A stretch of DNA of 64,000 nucleotides. Origin: Verrucomicrobiota bacterium (GTDB lineage: Bacteria; Verrucomicrobiota; Verrucomicrobiia; Opitutales; UBA2995). The position numbers were made by a program, and so were the translations under genes. The stretch spans positions 1 to 64,000 of the forward strand of contig JAQBYJ010000019.1 in NCBI GenBank assembly GCA_027622555.1. The letters run 5' to 3'. The first letter of the stretch is position 1. Every line of letters starts with the position of its first letter. The notes below the pieces were generated by a model. The model worked only from the letters and a program-made list of their open reading frames with translations. It was not told the origin of the DNA and ran no database searches. Positions 1 through 8,995 of this stretch are shown here, in pieces.

Positions 1-132
1 GTAGAGGAAGAGTAGGAGTAGGAGTAGGAGTAGAAGTAGGAGTAGGAGTAGGAGTAGGAGTAGAAGTAGGAGTAGGAGTAGGAGTAGAAGTAGGAGTAGG
101 AGTAGGAGTAGGAGTAGGAGTAGGAGTAGGAG
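1..132. repeat. Hexanucleotide GGAGTA simple repeat
   Basis: A purine-rich tandem repeat of the unit GGAGTA fills the left edge of the window. Occasional GAAGTA variants recur every few units, giving a weak higher-order period. The array runs off the window edge, so its full length is unknown. It stops about 10 bases before the stop codon of the minus-strand fucU gene and therefore lies just downstream of it. Such arrays are slippage-prone. Whether this one has any function is not visible. Confidence 0.9.
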
Positions 133-141
133 GACGATTTT

Positions 142-573
142 CTAGCAAGGCGTTACGCCCTTTTTCAAAATAATGTTCCCATACTTGGCGGTTTCTCCCG
201 TCATGACGACCGCGAAGGCGCTGCGCGCCCGGTCGTAAAAGGCAAAGCGCTCGACTCGTTCGGGTGCGGTGATATCTGGCCAGGAAGTGTGTATCGCTTT
301 CATATACCCTGTCTCGACAGTGGGATCGAGTTCATCTCCTGGGACGGCCGCCATCATGGCGAGGGGGTTGTCGACGTATTGATCCAGGATAAACAGCGGA
401 ACGATTCCTTCCAAGAGCGGTGCGATTTTGAGACCATCAGCCCGAATGACATTCTGGTTAAACGTTTCTCCCGGGAAATGAGCGTCTGCCAGGACGATCT
501 CGTCGCCATGCCCCATACGGTAAAGAGCGTTTAACAATTCAGGGCTTAATACGGGAGAGATTCCAATGAGCAT
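142..573 (-). CDS. fucU: L-fucose mutarotase (FucU/RbsD family)
   Basis: This 143-residue protein matches the RbsD/FucU mutarotase fold in length and motifs. It has the opening [10 protein letters not shown], the active-site stretch [15 protein letters not shown] (His and Asp near residues 22 and 30) and the C-terminal [10 protein letters not shown]. FucU interconverts alpha and beta anomers of L-fucose in the cytoplasm, feeding fucose isomerase. No other fucose-pathway gene is visible here, but the gene sits next to a secreted sulfatase, which suggests sulfated fucose-containing polymers (inference). Transcription runs toward the window edge and a simple repeat follows directly. The related RbsD (ribose pyranase) is less likely given the GHGDEI/DAHFP pattern. 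Confidence 0.9.
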   Translation of the reverse strand: MLIGISPVLSPELLNALYRMGHGDEIVLADAHFPGETFNQNVIRADGLKIAPLLEGIVPLFILDQYVDNPLAMMAAVPGDELDPTVETGYMKAIHTSWPDITAPERVERFAFYDRARSAFAVVMTGETAKYGNIILKKGVTPC

Positions 574-822
574 GATGACAGGTTATGTATTTTATATATT
601 GCAAGTAGGCGTTCGCTTGGTGTGGCGAAGGCTTTAAAGAAGATCGCATTCAATAGTCCTGTTTTAATCCGGGCAATCCTATCTATGGATAAATGGGGTC
701 ATTTTCGAGCTTGGTCCTGAAAGGATACTCATGAACAAAAACAGATAATTGATTTGTCTACTTCTATTGGCTGTCTGTATCCATTTTGGTTTATTGAATT
801 CAACAATCAATCTACTCTGATT

Positions 823-2604
823 ATGTCCCGATCTCTACATTGTTTTCTGTTCGCCTTGTTTTTCGCTGTTTCTGGGATGGCGACTGCTGCCAATGAGCGA
901 CCCAATGTTGTGTTTATTATGACCGATGACCAGGGTTATGGAGACATAAGTGCACACGGAAACCCGATCTTAAAGACACCGGCGATCGATGCCCTCTATG
1001 CAGAGAGCCTGCGGCTAACCAACTATCATGTGACTCCCACTTGTGCTCCGACTCGCGGTGCGTTGATGAGTGGGCATTATACGAACCGGGCAGGACCTTG
1101 GCATACGATCATGGGGCGTTCCATGTTGTTTGAAGGAGAGGCCACCTTGGGAGAAGTGTTTGGGGACTCGGGTTACGCAACAGGAATGTTTGGGAAATGG
1201 CACTTGGGAGACAACTATCCCTATCGTCCGGAAGACCGTGGCTTTCAGGAAGTAGTCAGACACGGTGGCGGTGGAGTAGGGCAAACACCGGATTTCTGGG
1301 ATAACTCTTATTTTGATGATACCTACTGGCACAATGGGACACCGCAGAAATATAAAGGCTATTGTTCGGATGTATTTTTTGATTCTGCCAAAACCTTTAT
1401 CGCGGATAGCGCAGCCAAGGGAAAACCATTCTTTGCCTACATTTGCACGAACGCACCCCATGGTCCCTTCCACGTAGAAGACAAATATTGGAAACCCTAC
1501 CAGGGGAAAGGCATCAGTGACCAAGAGGCCATATTTTTCGGTATGATTGCCAACGCCGATGAGAATGTCGGCAAGTTGCGAGCTTTTCTGTCTGAGAAAG
1601 GTTTGGCTGAAAATACCATCTTTATTTTCACCACGGACAATGGTACCGCTACTGGTGAAAAGGTCTTCAACGCGGGCATGCGTGCAAAAAAAGGCAGTCA
1701 GTATGAAGGCGGCCACCGGGTTCCCTTCTTTATGCATTGGCCCAAAGGAGGTCTGGCCGAAGGGCGCGATATCCCAGAACTCAGCGCGCATATCGACATG
1801 TTACCTACCTTTGTCGATTTGTGTGGTTTGGAGGCACCATTGGACTACGCTTTGGATGGAAGATCTTTGGCGCCACTCATTTTTCAACAACCCACGCCCT
1901 GGCCCGACCGGACTATTATCACCGACTCGCAGCGAGTTCAGGATCCCATCAAGTGGAAATCCAGCAGCGTGATGACTCGGCGCTGGCGACTCATTGATGG
2001 TAAAGAGTTATACGATATGAACATCGACCCTGGACAGAAAACCGATGTTGCCGTTAACCATCCTAACGTGGTGGCTCGTCTTCGTGGAGACTACGATGTC
2101 TGGTGGGAGAGCCTGCAACCGGCATTTGAAAAATTCGCCACTATCACTTTAGGGCACCCTTCTGACAATCCTGCTCAATTGACGGCTCATGATTGGTTGA
2201 CTGGTAACTTGGGAGTTCCCTGGCACCAGAGCGCCATTCGAGAAGCAAAGCTCGGATATGGCTATACCGGTATCTGGGCGGTAAAGATTGCCGAAGCCGG
2301 TGATTACAAACTCACTTTGCGACGCTGGCCTCGTGAGACAGGTTTGGACATGGATGCTCCGTTGGCACCGGGCAAACCAGTCGATGGCCTGAAGGCTTTT
2401 CGCGAAACTCCAGGCAAAAGCCTCAAACTCAAAACCGCTACCGTTAAAGTCGGAGATCAAACCTCAGAGAAGCAAGTCACCGGCGGGGAAGGAACTACTT
2501 TCAATATGACTTTACCCGAGGGTAAGACATTCATCGAGGCCTACTTTCATACCGAGGATGATGAGCAGTTGGGTGCTTACTATGTGATCGTGGAAAAACT
2601 GTGA
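823..2604 (+). CDS. Secreted arylsulfatase (S1 family)
   Basis: The ATG at 823 gives MSRSLHCFLFALFFAVSG followed by a probable cleavage site after TAA, a clear signal peptide; a TTG 69 bases upstream is a less likely start. The protein has about 593 residues. The metal-binding MTDDQGYGD is near residues 34-42. The formylglycine motif is CAPTR (Cys74), followed by GALMSGHY. GKWHLGD and the FTTDNG block of the catalytic domain are also present. After about residue 460 comes a C-terminal part (HDWLTGNLGVPWHQ and beyond) with no motif I can name, possibly a binding module. It should hydrolyse sulfate esters in the periplasm or outside the cell once Cys74 is converted by a maturase not seen in this window. 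It is a single transcription unit followed by a stem-loop at 2620. Confidence 0.92.
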   Translation: MSRSLHCFLFALFFAVSGMATAANERPNVVFIMTDDQGYGDISAHGNPILKTPAIDALYAESLRLTNYHVTPTCAPTRGALMSGHYTNRAGPWHTIMGRSMLFEGEATLGEVFGDSGYATGMFGKWHLGDNYPYRPEDRGFQEVVRHGGGGVGQTPDFWDNSYFDDTYWHNGTPQKYKGYCSDVFFDSAKTFIADSAAKGKPFFAYICTNAPHGPFHVEDKYWKPYQGKGISDQEAIFFGMIANADENVGKLRAFLSEKGLAENTIFIFTTDNGTATGEKVFNAGMRAKKGSQYEGGHRVPFFMHWPKGGLAEGRDIPELSAHIDMLPTFVDLCGLEAPLDYALDGRSLAPLIFQQPTPWPDRTIITDSQRVQDPIKWKSSSVMTRRWRLIDGKELYDMNIDPGQKTDVAVNHPNVVARLRGDYDVWWESLQPAFEKFATITLGHPSDNPAQLTAHDWLTGNLGVPWHQSAIREAKLGYGYTGIWAVKIAEAGDYKLTLRRWPRETGLDMDAPLAPGKPVDGLKAFRETPGKSLKLKTATVKVGDQTSEKQVTGGEGTTFNMTLPEGKTFIEAYFHTEDDEQLGAYYVIVEKL

Positions 2605-2619
2605 CGGTGGGAATCAAGA

Positions 2620-2641
2620 CCCTGTGGCAGAGACCACAGGG
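2620..2641. terminator. Stem-loop after sulfatase gene
   Basis: A perfect 8-bp stem (CCCTGTGG / CCACAGGG) with loop CAGAGA begins 15 bases after the sulfatase stop codon. No T-run follows, so a classical intrinsic terminator is not proven. A close copy with the same loop lies at 2838-2859. Confidence 0.5.
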
Positions 2642-2730
2642 TATGAAAGACTAAAACAACGAATCAAATGCTAGCTTTTATCTTATTTTTCTCATTTCTT
2701 CCAAATGACGAAGCGCACACATTTGATGTT

Positions 2731-2808
2731 CGGATCGGGAGCAAGCTCCACTCCTACAGACTACCATCGCAACTCAACTGTAGGAAGGTAGCTTGCTGCC
2801 GATTTCGG
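2731..2808. repeat. REP-like inverted pair (GTAGGA / AGCTTGCT type)
   Basis: Two inverted copies of a REP-like unit face each other with their GTAG heads inward. Reading from the head, each unit is GTAGGAgtggAGCTTGCTCCCGAT or a variant with a GTAGGAAGGTAGCTTGC core. The GTAG head plus imperfect palindrome matches the general form of REP elements mobilised by RAYT proteins; similar AGCTTGCT cores are known from Pseudomonas REPs. It lies in non-coding DNA between the sulfatase gene and a convergent gene. Confidence 0.65.
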
Positions 2809-2837
2809 GATGCTCAAACTTTCCCATCAATCACCAA

Positions 2838-2859
2838 CCCCGTGGCAGAGACCACGGGG
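2838..2859. repeat. Second copy of the CAGAGA-loop stem-loop
   Basis: CCCCGTGG and CCACGGGG form a perfect 8-bp stem around the loop CAGAGA. It is the same structure as at 2620-2641, and the REP-like pair lies between the two. The stem differs by compensatory changes (T to C on one arm, A to G on the other), which supports the hairpin being the conserved feature. Confidence 0.6.
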
Positions 2860-2947
2860 AATCACAAGTTGAAGACTGAAAAGGAGTGAAGAAAAGTTGA
2901 TGTAATCTAGAGCAGTTAAACGATAAATAGTCACAATCTTTTGATTT

Positions 2948-3043
2948 AGGTAGGGCTCGATCGCCGACTGTGTCGGGTCGTAGCGATGCGAAGCCTGAGC
3001 GAGCCGTCTTGGAATCGGCGGTTTTGGCAAAACCGCCCTACCT
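2948..3043. repeat. GTAGGGC-type palindromic intergenic element
   Basis: This 96-bp element is bounded by AGGTAGGGC and its exact inverse GCCCTACCT. An internal stem GGCGGTTTTG / CAAAACCGCC forms near the right end. The GTAGGG head resembles the second palindrome family seen at 15379, 16963, 36060 and 60045. Confidence 0.55.
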
Positions 3044-3085
3044 TTTTAAGTGCGACATGTGTGAGTTAATTTGCCTTCCATCTAC

Positions 3086-3118
3086 AAAAAATGCCCAGTG
3101 TTTTCACTGGGCATTTTT
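3086..3118 (-). terminator. Intrinsic terminator, bidirectional
   Basis: The stem AAAATGCCCAGTG / CACTGGGCATTTT with a TTTT loop is flanked by A- and T-runs on both sides. It lies about 35 bases past the 3' end of the minus-strand gene at 3155-4042 and could also stop transcription arriving from the sulfatase side. Confidence 0.85.
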
Positions 3119-3154
3119 GAATCTTAAAATCTCTTTGATTTTGCGCCGATCTGG

Positions 3155-4042
3155 CTATTTTGGATCGGTATTTTCTATCTTTTGATCTTTTAGAACTTCG
3201 ATCTCACCCATTTTAACGCGGGATTCATCTGTCACTCTTTGTTTGGTCAAGCCCTCAATGTTCTTTCCAAAATAGTCAGATGCGATGTAGTTCAATTCTT
3301 GTATGGCCTCTCCAAAAGATTGGCCCAACGTTCTTATGCTATAGCGGGTACTCCATAAGAGTTCCGCCTCCGCATTTTTGAACTTTGTGTAATCATACGC
3401 CATCAAAACGATGAAGTATCTTTCTTCGGCGAGCATAGATTTGAGGTCGTGTTCCTCACCCTGTGTAATTTTATCACTATAAGCACGCTCCATACCGAGA
3501 AGTTGGGCTTTGTAAAATTCCCCTTGTCTATTCGATGTAGCACCCGTAGCGGATGATCCCAGATTAAAGCTTGCTGAGTTAATGGCGTCGATGGTGGCGA
3601 AGTCAATCGCAGCTCCACCAGCACCAGCGCTAAATACTTCATCTGTGAGTCCAAAATCTTCCTCCGTATTGTAGCCCATAAATTCTTCGTAGGATATTTC
3701 CACATCGGTAACTCCATAATGAACGACAATTAGCAAATCTCCTTTGCTTTTATCCTTATGCATGTAGAAGCCTTCTTTTTGGAGATTTATGGCGAGATCA
3801 TTTAAAATACTCTCAAATGGAATACCCTTCATCGAAGGATCGCTGGTTAAACCCACATGGACATTCCCCTTCATAAACTGATAGGTCTGAATCTTCTTGG
3901 TAGGATCCAGGGCCCTGGCCTTGACAAAGTCTTCTGAGGCTTGCGCTTTCAGTACGACTCTGTTGGCAGCTTGAAGGTCAGTTGTTAATATCAAGCATGC
4001 CAGTAAGGTGGCCGCGAGGGTTGGATATAAGGGAGATTTCAT
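3155..4042 (-). CDS. Secreted protein of unknown function
   Basis: This 295-residue protein starts MKSPLYPTLAATLLACLILT and has a likely cleavage site after LQA, so it is exported. The middle contains LLIVVHYGVTDVEISYEEF, followed by a glycine/alanine-rich stretch (SAGAGGAAIDFATIDAINSA). The C-terminal part has AELLWSTRYSIRTLGQSFGEAI, reminiscent of small secreted or lipoprotein-like domains such as DUF4136, but I cannot assign a family firmly. The last 25 residues are charged. It is monocistronic, bounded by a terminator downstream and a promoter-sized gap upstream. It lies next to the TonB receptor gene in the same direction, but a terminator separates the two. No function can be given. Confidence 0.8.
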   Translation of the reverse strand: MKSPLYPTLAATLLACLILTTDLQAANRVVLKAQASEDFVKARALDPTKKIQTYQFMKGNVHVGLTSDPSMKGIPFESILNDLAINLQKEGFYMHKDKSKGDLLIVVHYGVTDVEISYEEFMGYNTEEDFGLTDEVFSAGAGGAAIDFATIDAINSASFNLGSSATGATSNRQGEFYKAQLLGMERAYSDKITQGEEHDLKSMLAEERYFIVLMAYDYTKFKNAEAELLWSTRYSIRTLGQSFGEAIQELNYIASDYFGKNIEGLTKQRVTDESRVKMGEIEVLKDQKIENTDPK

Positions 4043-4203
4043 TAGGATTCAATTGGGGTTATTAGAATTATTAACGTAAAGCTATCAGGGTGGGTTACAA
4101 AACATCCGTTCTTTTTGGATCTCAGGTATCGCGCATGAGCAAACTATTATTCTTCATTTTAAATTAGGATATTTTTAATCACTCAAGAAATTTATGATCG
4201 AAA

Positions 4204-4233
4204 ACAAAAAGACCCGGCGTTTCCACCGGGCCT
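4204..4233 (-). terminator. Intrinsic terminator of the TonB receptor gene
   Basis: On the minus strand, GGCCCGGTGGAAACGCCGGG forms a GC-rich stem-loop followed by a T-rich tail (TTTTTGTTTT). It begins about 28 bases after the receptor stop codon. This is a standard Rho-independent terminator. Confidence 0.88.
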
Positions 4234-4260
4234 TGGGGATTTAAAACTATTTGGTTCCGA

Positions 4261-7200
4261 TTAGAAGCGGAAGGTATTCGTCAGAAGGAACTGAGAAGGT
4301 GGATCGAAGCGAATACGAGCTACATCGCCATTAGGTTGGCGGCGAATGGTGCTGATGTCGTCATTCCTCAGGTTTTGAAGATTCCGGATATTCAGTTGAA
4401 TGGTCCAATTGATCTTATCGGTGATCTTTTTCCTATAGGCGAATGTGAGGTCGTAGTTGTAGACATCCTCATTCAGCCAGGGATTGTCCACATCAGGTTG
4501 AACGATGCCGTCCTCTCTTGGGATGAGTGGAAAACCTACAGAGTTGTCACTTTGCCACCGGGCGGCACCCCCAACTGAGAATCCTTGCAGGAATCCTTCG
4601 TTAAAGCGGTAGTTCGTTACAAAGTTAACCCGGTATCGGCGTTGTTCCTTTGTAGGTGTTCCCTCTTGTGCTTTCTGCTCCAGGTATTCCAGGACGTCCG
4701 CATTCACTTGTTCTTTTAAAGTATTTCCGGTGTTCAGTCCCATGGGATTGTTCCAGTCGAGGTCACCGAAATCTTCAATGATTGGAATCCAGAATTCATT
4801 AAAAAGTTTGGTCATCCGTGGCCCGATATTTGTCAGAACGGTTTCCGTATCGGCGAAGTTGAGGGACACCCGCCAGGCTCTGGTTGGATTCATGGTCAAT
4901 TCCCACTCAAAGCCTTTGGCTTGTATATCCTGGGTATCAGACACTCCACCTGCGGGTTGTACTTCAACAGTTCCAGAGTTGTTCAAGCGGAAATTGTATG
5001 AAGCTTTCAGATCATCGGTTAAGTAGGGTGTTATAGCATCCCTGTCGGCGATGGTTCGCTCAAAGTTCGGGGCTAATCGGGCGATAACTTCCTCGTCTGT
5101 TTCTTGGCCAATGATCACGCCCGGATCGTCTTCATCCAACTCTATCTCTCTATTTTCCTCGATGAATGACGGATCGATAACGCCGTCAGCATTAGCGTCG
5201 GCACGCTGAATATCGGCGTTTGCAGAACCCCAGTGTGTGAACATTCGTTGGATGGATCCGTTAAACACTCCCCCTAAGTTCGCGGTTGCACCCTTGAGGT
5301 CTGCATCATACCAATTGAAGCGGGAAACCACTTTGTTATCGAAGAGGAAGAGGGTGACACCCCAGTCCTTACTCAAACCTGACGGAGATTCCAGTGGTTG
5401 GCGGAATTGATCGACCCGGGTGGCAGCGGGAACAAAGTTCTCGGTCTCATTATAGTGGAACGCGATATCCACGCCACTGGGTAATTTGATCAATTGATGC
5501 GGCCAGTTTAATACGCCGCCGTAGCCGAAGATTTCAGAATCGATCTCTCTAAAAGTGGCATGTCCGCTGGTTAGATTCCAGCCCTGTTCGCTCAGGTCGG
5601 GAATTTCTTCTATTCCCATAACTTGCGCTTCCGTGTTCAACCAGGTTTTAACCTTATCGTTGCGCCATCCCATGTTAACAACCAGAAGATTGTCAAAGAG
5701 GAAAGACTGTGAATTGAACGCAACTGATTCGACCTCGGTTTTTTGAATGCGGTGATTCTTGTGCGGAGTGAGATTGGGTATTAAGTTACCGAGTTTAAAT
5801 CCTTCATTGCCGTTATCGTTAAGATCGTCGCCTGTATTTTCTCGAGTAGCATCAGGACCCATGTCCCAATAAATGTGATCGAATTCCATGCCGGCTACAC
5901 CCCGCAGGTCGAACATTGCCGGTCCAAATTCGAGGTCCTGCATCGTGAAGCTTGGGTCGGTAAAGGCAGCCAATTGTGGAGGGCCTAAATAGACTATATT
6001 ACGTATATTCCTTTGACCGTTATTTGCTATCCCCGCATCGGGATGGCCTAGATGAATGCCTGGATCCTGGTCGGCAAACGAGGAGAGTTGCCAAGGAACG
6101 AATCTCTCTTCCTCAGTATAATCATCGAGAAGAGAAGTTATCGTGTGGCTTCCCAGAATCTTGCCTAAGAAGCTCTCATCCAGTTGTTCTCTAAAGCTGT
6201 GCTTCAAGAAACCGGTGAATCGGGCTGTTTCACGATCGAAAGTGGATTCCCGGAAATTGCCATTGGTTTCAATCCAGACGCGGCCGAAGTTGGGGTTTTC
6301 AGGGTAACTGAGATCTCCGGATTCCGCGTAATTGAGGTCATTCGGTATCGGTAGTGAACGATTAATATCAAGGGTAATGCGAGCGGCCCCATTACTGAAT
6401 GCATTGAAATCCGAACGATACAAGGTCTGAAAGTCGTAGCCAAATTCAAATCCGACATTGCCATTAAACAGTACCTGTTCGAGCGAGATGTTATAGTTGT
6501 CAAAGTCCCGGGTGTAAAAATCGTTATCCCAACCCAAATTGTATTTGGAGAAGTCAAAGATTTCGAGGTCAGTCAGGCCTCTGAAGGCATTCCCTTCACC
6601 GGCGGTTTGAGAGTAATTACCATGGCCGAGCATCCAGATATGGGCCGTTCTTCCGAAGAACGTTTTTGGCTTCCAAAAAGGATTCGGGCCCGTAATCTGA
6701 TTAGCCTTCCCAGTCGTACGCCCATTCGTCTGATCCGCACCACGGATATTTCCATTAAACGTTCCAGATGGATACCGGCCGTTAGAACCATCCCAGATAA
6801 GTCCCCAACCAACACCGATAGCATTTTCTATTTCTGACCCGTGGCCAATGTCTCTGAGAGGAAGACCATCCGGATTTCGGTCTGGCCTGGAGTTTCTCTC
6901 ATTATTGGGTCCTTCGACGTGGTTGAAGTTTCTAGCGTTAGCAACCGTATCAAACGACATTCTGGGATAGTTTTCGGCTTCAAAGAAACTAGATAAGTTT
7001 TCCACCGGACCAACCGTATCCGCCGCGTTACCGTCGATACTTCCGGTTTCAAAATAAGCGCGAATGACGGTGTTGGGGCTTCCGAATGGTTGCCAGGTGA
7101 CCGTTCCGAAGTAGCGTTTGTCATCTTCGTAGGTGGGTCTCTGGCGGTTCTGGGTTCTGTCATCCAGGTATGCTACTCTTATTGCCAACTTGTCTTCGAT

Positions 7201-7842
7201 CAGGACTTTATTGTAATTGCCCGACAAGCGAACTGAGGGGCGTTTGCCGCCGCTGCCAATTCGAATTTCCACTTGCCCGGAATCATTAAAGTTGGCGCGG
7301 GTAATGCCGTTGTTGATCAAACCGGCGGGTGACCCCAAGCCGAAAAGGAAGGAATTGGCACCCCGATTGATATCGATACGCTCCGTAGTGTAAGTATCGA
7401 AAGGGATGTCGGTTTTGTAAAAGTTTCTTGTCCGGTCGGGAGCTGCCAGACCACGAACACGGGAAGTACCGTCCGGGTTGCCGCGGGCTCCACCGGTATT
7501 GACCTGACCGTCCAGGCCTTCACTAACTCCGGTAAAATTACCCAGGTTTCCTGCGACTTCCGTGCTGGTGGTGTATTGCAGGAGTTCGTCAATACCGGTG
7601 GCGCCGATATCTTCCATGAATTCAGCGGTTACCACCTGAATGGAGGATCCCACATTGCGGAGATCCGTTCTGAGACGGCCTCCGGCCATGGTTTGAGAGG
7701 CGAGGTAACCGATATCCGAATCGTCCTCAACCACAAAGGGCGAAATCTCAAAGATGTCATCTTCATTGTCATCTTCTTGAGCGAAAATGCTCAGTGGAGT
7801 CAGCAGTAATCCAAGGACAAAAAATAGTCCTTTGTGTGACAT
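4261..7842 (-). CDS. TonB-dependent outer-membrane receptor
   Basis: The protein is about 1193 residues from the ATG at 7842. That ATG is preceded six bases upstream by AGGAG and opens MSHKGLFFVLGLLLTPLSIFA, a clean signal peptide. Upstream ATGs (7884, 7983) lack a good ribosome-binding site. After the signal comes DDIFEISPFVVEDD, the TonB-box region typical of Verrucomicrobia receptors. The plug follows (RTDLRNVGSSIQVVTAEFMEDIGA, and later RGLAAPDRTRNFYKTD and RGANSFLFGLGSPAGLIN). A long barrel ends in FLLTNTFRF with a C-terminal aromatic residue. It probably imports a large substrate, possibly sulfated oligosaccharide (inference from neighbours). No SusD-like partner is present. An unusual repeat array lies upstream. 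Confidence 0.93.
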   Translation of the reverse strand: MSHKGLFFVLGLLLTPLSIFAQEDDNEDDIFEISPFVVEDDSDIGYLASQTMAGGRLRTDLRNVGSSIQVVTAEFMEDIGATGIDELLQYTTSTEVAGNLGNFTGVSEGLDGQVNTGGARGNPDGTSRVRGLAAPDRTRNFYKTDIPFDTYTTERIDINRGANSFLFGLGSPAGLINNGITRANFNDSGQVEIRIGSGGKRPSVRLSGNYNKVLIEDKLAIRVAYLDDRTQNRQRPTYEDDKRYFGTVTWQPFGSPNTVIRAYFETGSIDGNAADTVGPVENLSSFFEAENYPRMSFDTVANARNFNHVEGPNNERNSRPDRNPDGLPLRDIGHGSEIENAIGVGWGLIWDGSNGRYPSGTFNGNIRGADQTNGRTTGKANQITGPNPFWKPKTFFGRTAHIWMLGHGNYSQTAGEGNAFRGLTDLEIFDFSKYNLGWDNDFYTRDFDNYNISLEQVLFNGNVGFEFGYDFQTLYRSDFNAFSNGAARITLDINRSLPIPNDLNYAESGDLSYPENPNFGRVWIETNGNFRESTFDRETARFTGFLKHSFREQLDESFLGKILGSHTITSLLDDYTEEERFVPWQLSSFADQDPGIHLGHPDAGIANNGQRNIRNIVYLGPPQLAAFTDPSFTMQDLEFGPAMFDLRGVAGMEFDHIYWDMGPDATRENTGDDLNDNGNEGFKLGNLIPNLTPHKNHRIQKTEVESVAFNSQSFLFDNLLVVNMGWRNDKVKTWLNTEAQVMGIEEIPDLSEQGWNLTSGHATFREIDSEIFGYGGVLNWPHQLIKLPSGVDIAFHYNETENFVPAATRVDQFRQPLESPSGLSKDWGVTLFLFDNKVVSRFNWYDADLKGATANLGGVFNGSIQRMFTHWGSANADIQRADANADGVIDPSFIEENREIELDEDDPGVIIGQETDEEVIARLAPNFERTIADRDAITPYLTDDLKASYNFRLNNSGTVEVQPAGGVSDTQDIQAKGFEWELTMNPTRAWRVSLNFADTETVLTNIGPRMTKLFNEFWIPIIEDFGDLDWNNPMGLNTGNTLKEQVNADVLEYLEQKAQEGTPTKEQRRYRVNFVTNYRFNEGFLQGFSVGGAARWQSDNSVGFPLIPREDGIVQPDVDNPWLNEDVYNYDLTFAYRKKITDKINWTIQLNIRNLQNLRNDDISTIRRQPNGDVARIRFDPPSQFLLTNTFRF

Positions 7843-8004
7843 GGCTCCTAGCCAGTCGTCCAGGTGGTTGTTAGTTTGTTTCATATAGTGGTGTGGTTTA
7901 TTTGTGTGATGTAGAGGTTGATTATGGGTAATCCTGTATTTGTACTTTGCCTGGAGGAGCCACGCGGACAGATTGCGGTACAAAAACAGAGTTGAAGATT
8001 TATG

Positions 8005-8200
8005 AGGCCCTTTGTGGGAAGGGCGTGCTTTTTACAAAGTGGAAGAAAAATGGAATGTTGAAGCCCAGTGTGTGGGCGTAACTATTAAGTGAAAGAAAAT
8101 TGATTTATTGAAGCCCATTGTGGGAAGGGTGTGTCTAGTGGTTTATTAACAGTGTGGAAGAAAAGTGAATTGATGTAGCCCAATGTGGGTTGGGAGCGAC
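8005..8200. promoter_or_regulatory. Four-unit CCCA-n-TGTGGG repeat array upstream of TonB receptor
   Basis: Four copies of a short dyad, GCCCxxTGTGGG followed by a G-rich GGGxGYG tail, start near 8005, 8062, 8112 and 8177, spaced 50-65 bases. Between them the text GTGGAAGAAAA-TG is also repeated. The array lies 160-360 bases upstream of the receptor start, the right place for transcription-factor sites or a structured leader. The CCCA/TGGG symmetry would suit a dimeric regulator. No regulator gene is adjacent. Confidence 0.5.
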
Positions 8201-8995
8201 TAATTGGTATTAACTACCAAATCGAACTAGTTGTAAAGCATTTCTAAAAACTATGGGGCGTTGCGCCTTCAAAGCAACCCTGTTTTTGGCAGAAAAGCTC
8301 CGAAGTTCCAGTGGTTTCATTATTAGTTTTAAGAATGATTGCGTATTTACCGTGGAAAACGGCCATATTTGCCTGGTTTTCGGAGTATTTCGTAATGGTA
8401 GCGAAAGTTTAGCTTTTTTAGAGAAAAAACTTAACCACGAATGGACCAATTGACACAAATAACAGGTAATGATTTTGCTACCGACAGAGAAACAAACTAC
8501 TAAGAAAAATGATTTAACTACGAAAAGCGCGGAATTACGCAAAAACTGAAAGTATTTCTTTTTCACAGAATCATGGGTACAGAATCATTTATTCAGTCAA
8601 AGAATCAGACCCGAAATCCGAAACTGCATTCCCCCCCGGGAACGCCAAGCCCCAGCTTGGCATCTTTGAAGTTGATTGGTAATAAACGAACCAACCTTCC
8701 ATGATATCGGACCGCTCGGCGAGCGGTCCGCTTCAGATGAGTTTGAAAAAAAGAAAAAATGCCTGTTCGCGTGGCGGTCCCGTTCCGCCAATGGTGGATC
8801 AAGTGACTGAAAGGAACGTTGTTAAGTAAATAGTTAAGGAACTTCCGTGGCAACACACTGGATCCTGATGTGCACCGAAATAGGCGATAAGAATGTTGTG
8901 CAGTGGGCGTTGACCAAACTTTTTCATTGTCAGCGAAGCAGTTCTGGTTTTCGTAATTGTGCTGTGGCTCCTGTTCGAACTTTATTTGGTCCTTT
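8201..8995. other. Long intergenic region with stem-loops
   Basis: No convincing gene is seen in these 795 bases; the small open frames lack ribosome-binding sites and protein-like composition. The left half (8201-8620) is AT-rich and featureless. The right half holds three stem-loops: GCCAAGC-CCCA-GCTTGGC (8644-8661, inside a GGGAACGCC context also found at 63511), GGACCGCTC-GGC-GAGCGGTCC (8709-8729) and TGGCGG/CCGCCA (8772-8790). The promoter of the transporter gene presumably lies at the right end. Confidence 0.6.
8638..8662. repeat. GGGAACGCC hairpin element, copy 1
   Basis: The block GGGAACGCCAAGC, then CCCA, then GCTTGGCA forms a 7-bp stem (GCCAAGC/GCTTGGC). A second copy at 63510-63534 keeps the same frame with a compensatory change (GCCGAGC/GCTCGGC), so the fold is conserved while the sequence varies. 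Confidence 0.65.

Noticed and set aside
1-132. Possible coding repeat (Val-Gly or Ser-Tyr) belonging to a truncated gene
   Set aside because: No start, signal or adjoining coding sequence is visible. It is treated as a simple repeat.
1015-1791. 258-codon minus-strand frame opposite the first sulfatase
   Set aside because: It is fully antisense to the catalytic domain and shows no protein-like motifs.
2668-2889. 73-codon frame after the first sulfatase
   Set aside because: It reads straight through the REP-like pair and the second CAGAGA hairpin, so it is not a gene.
8005-8200. Possible CRISPR array
   Set aside because: The units are short, degenerate and unevenly spaced (50-65 bases), the spacers themselves are partly repeated, and there are no cas genes.
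8210-8566. 118-codon minus-strand frame in the large intergenic gap
   Set aside because: No ribosome-binding site and low-complexity, AT-driven composition; nothing recognisable.
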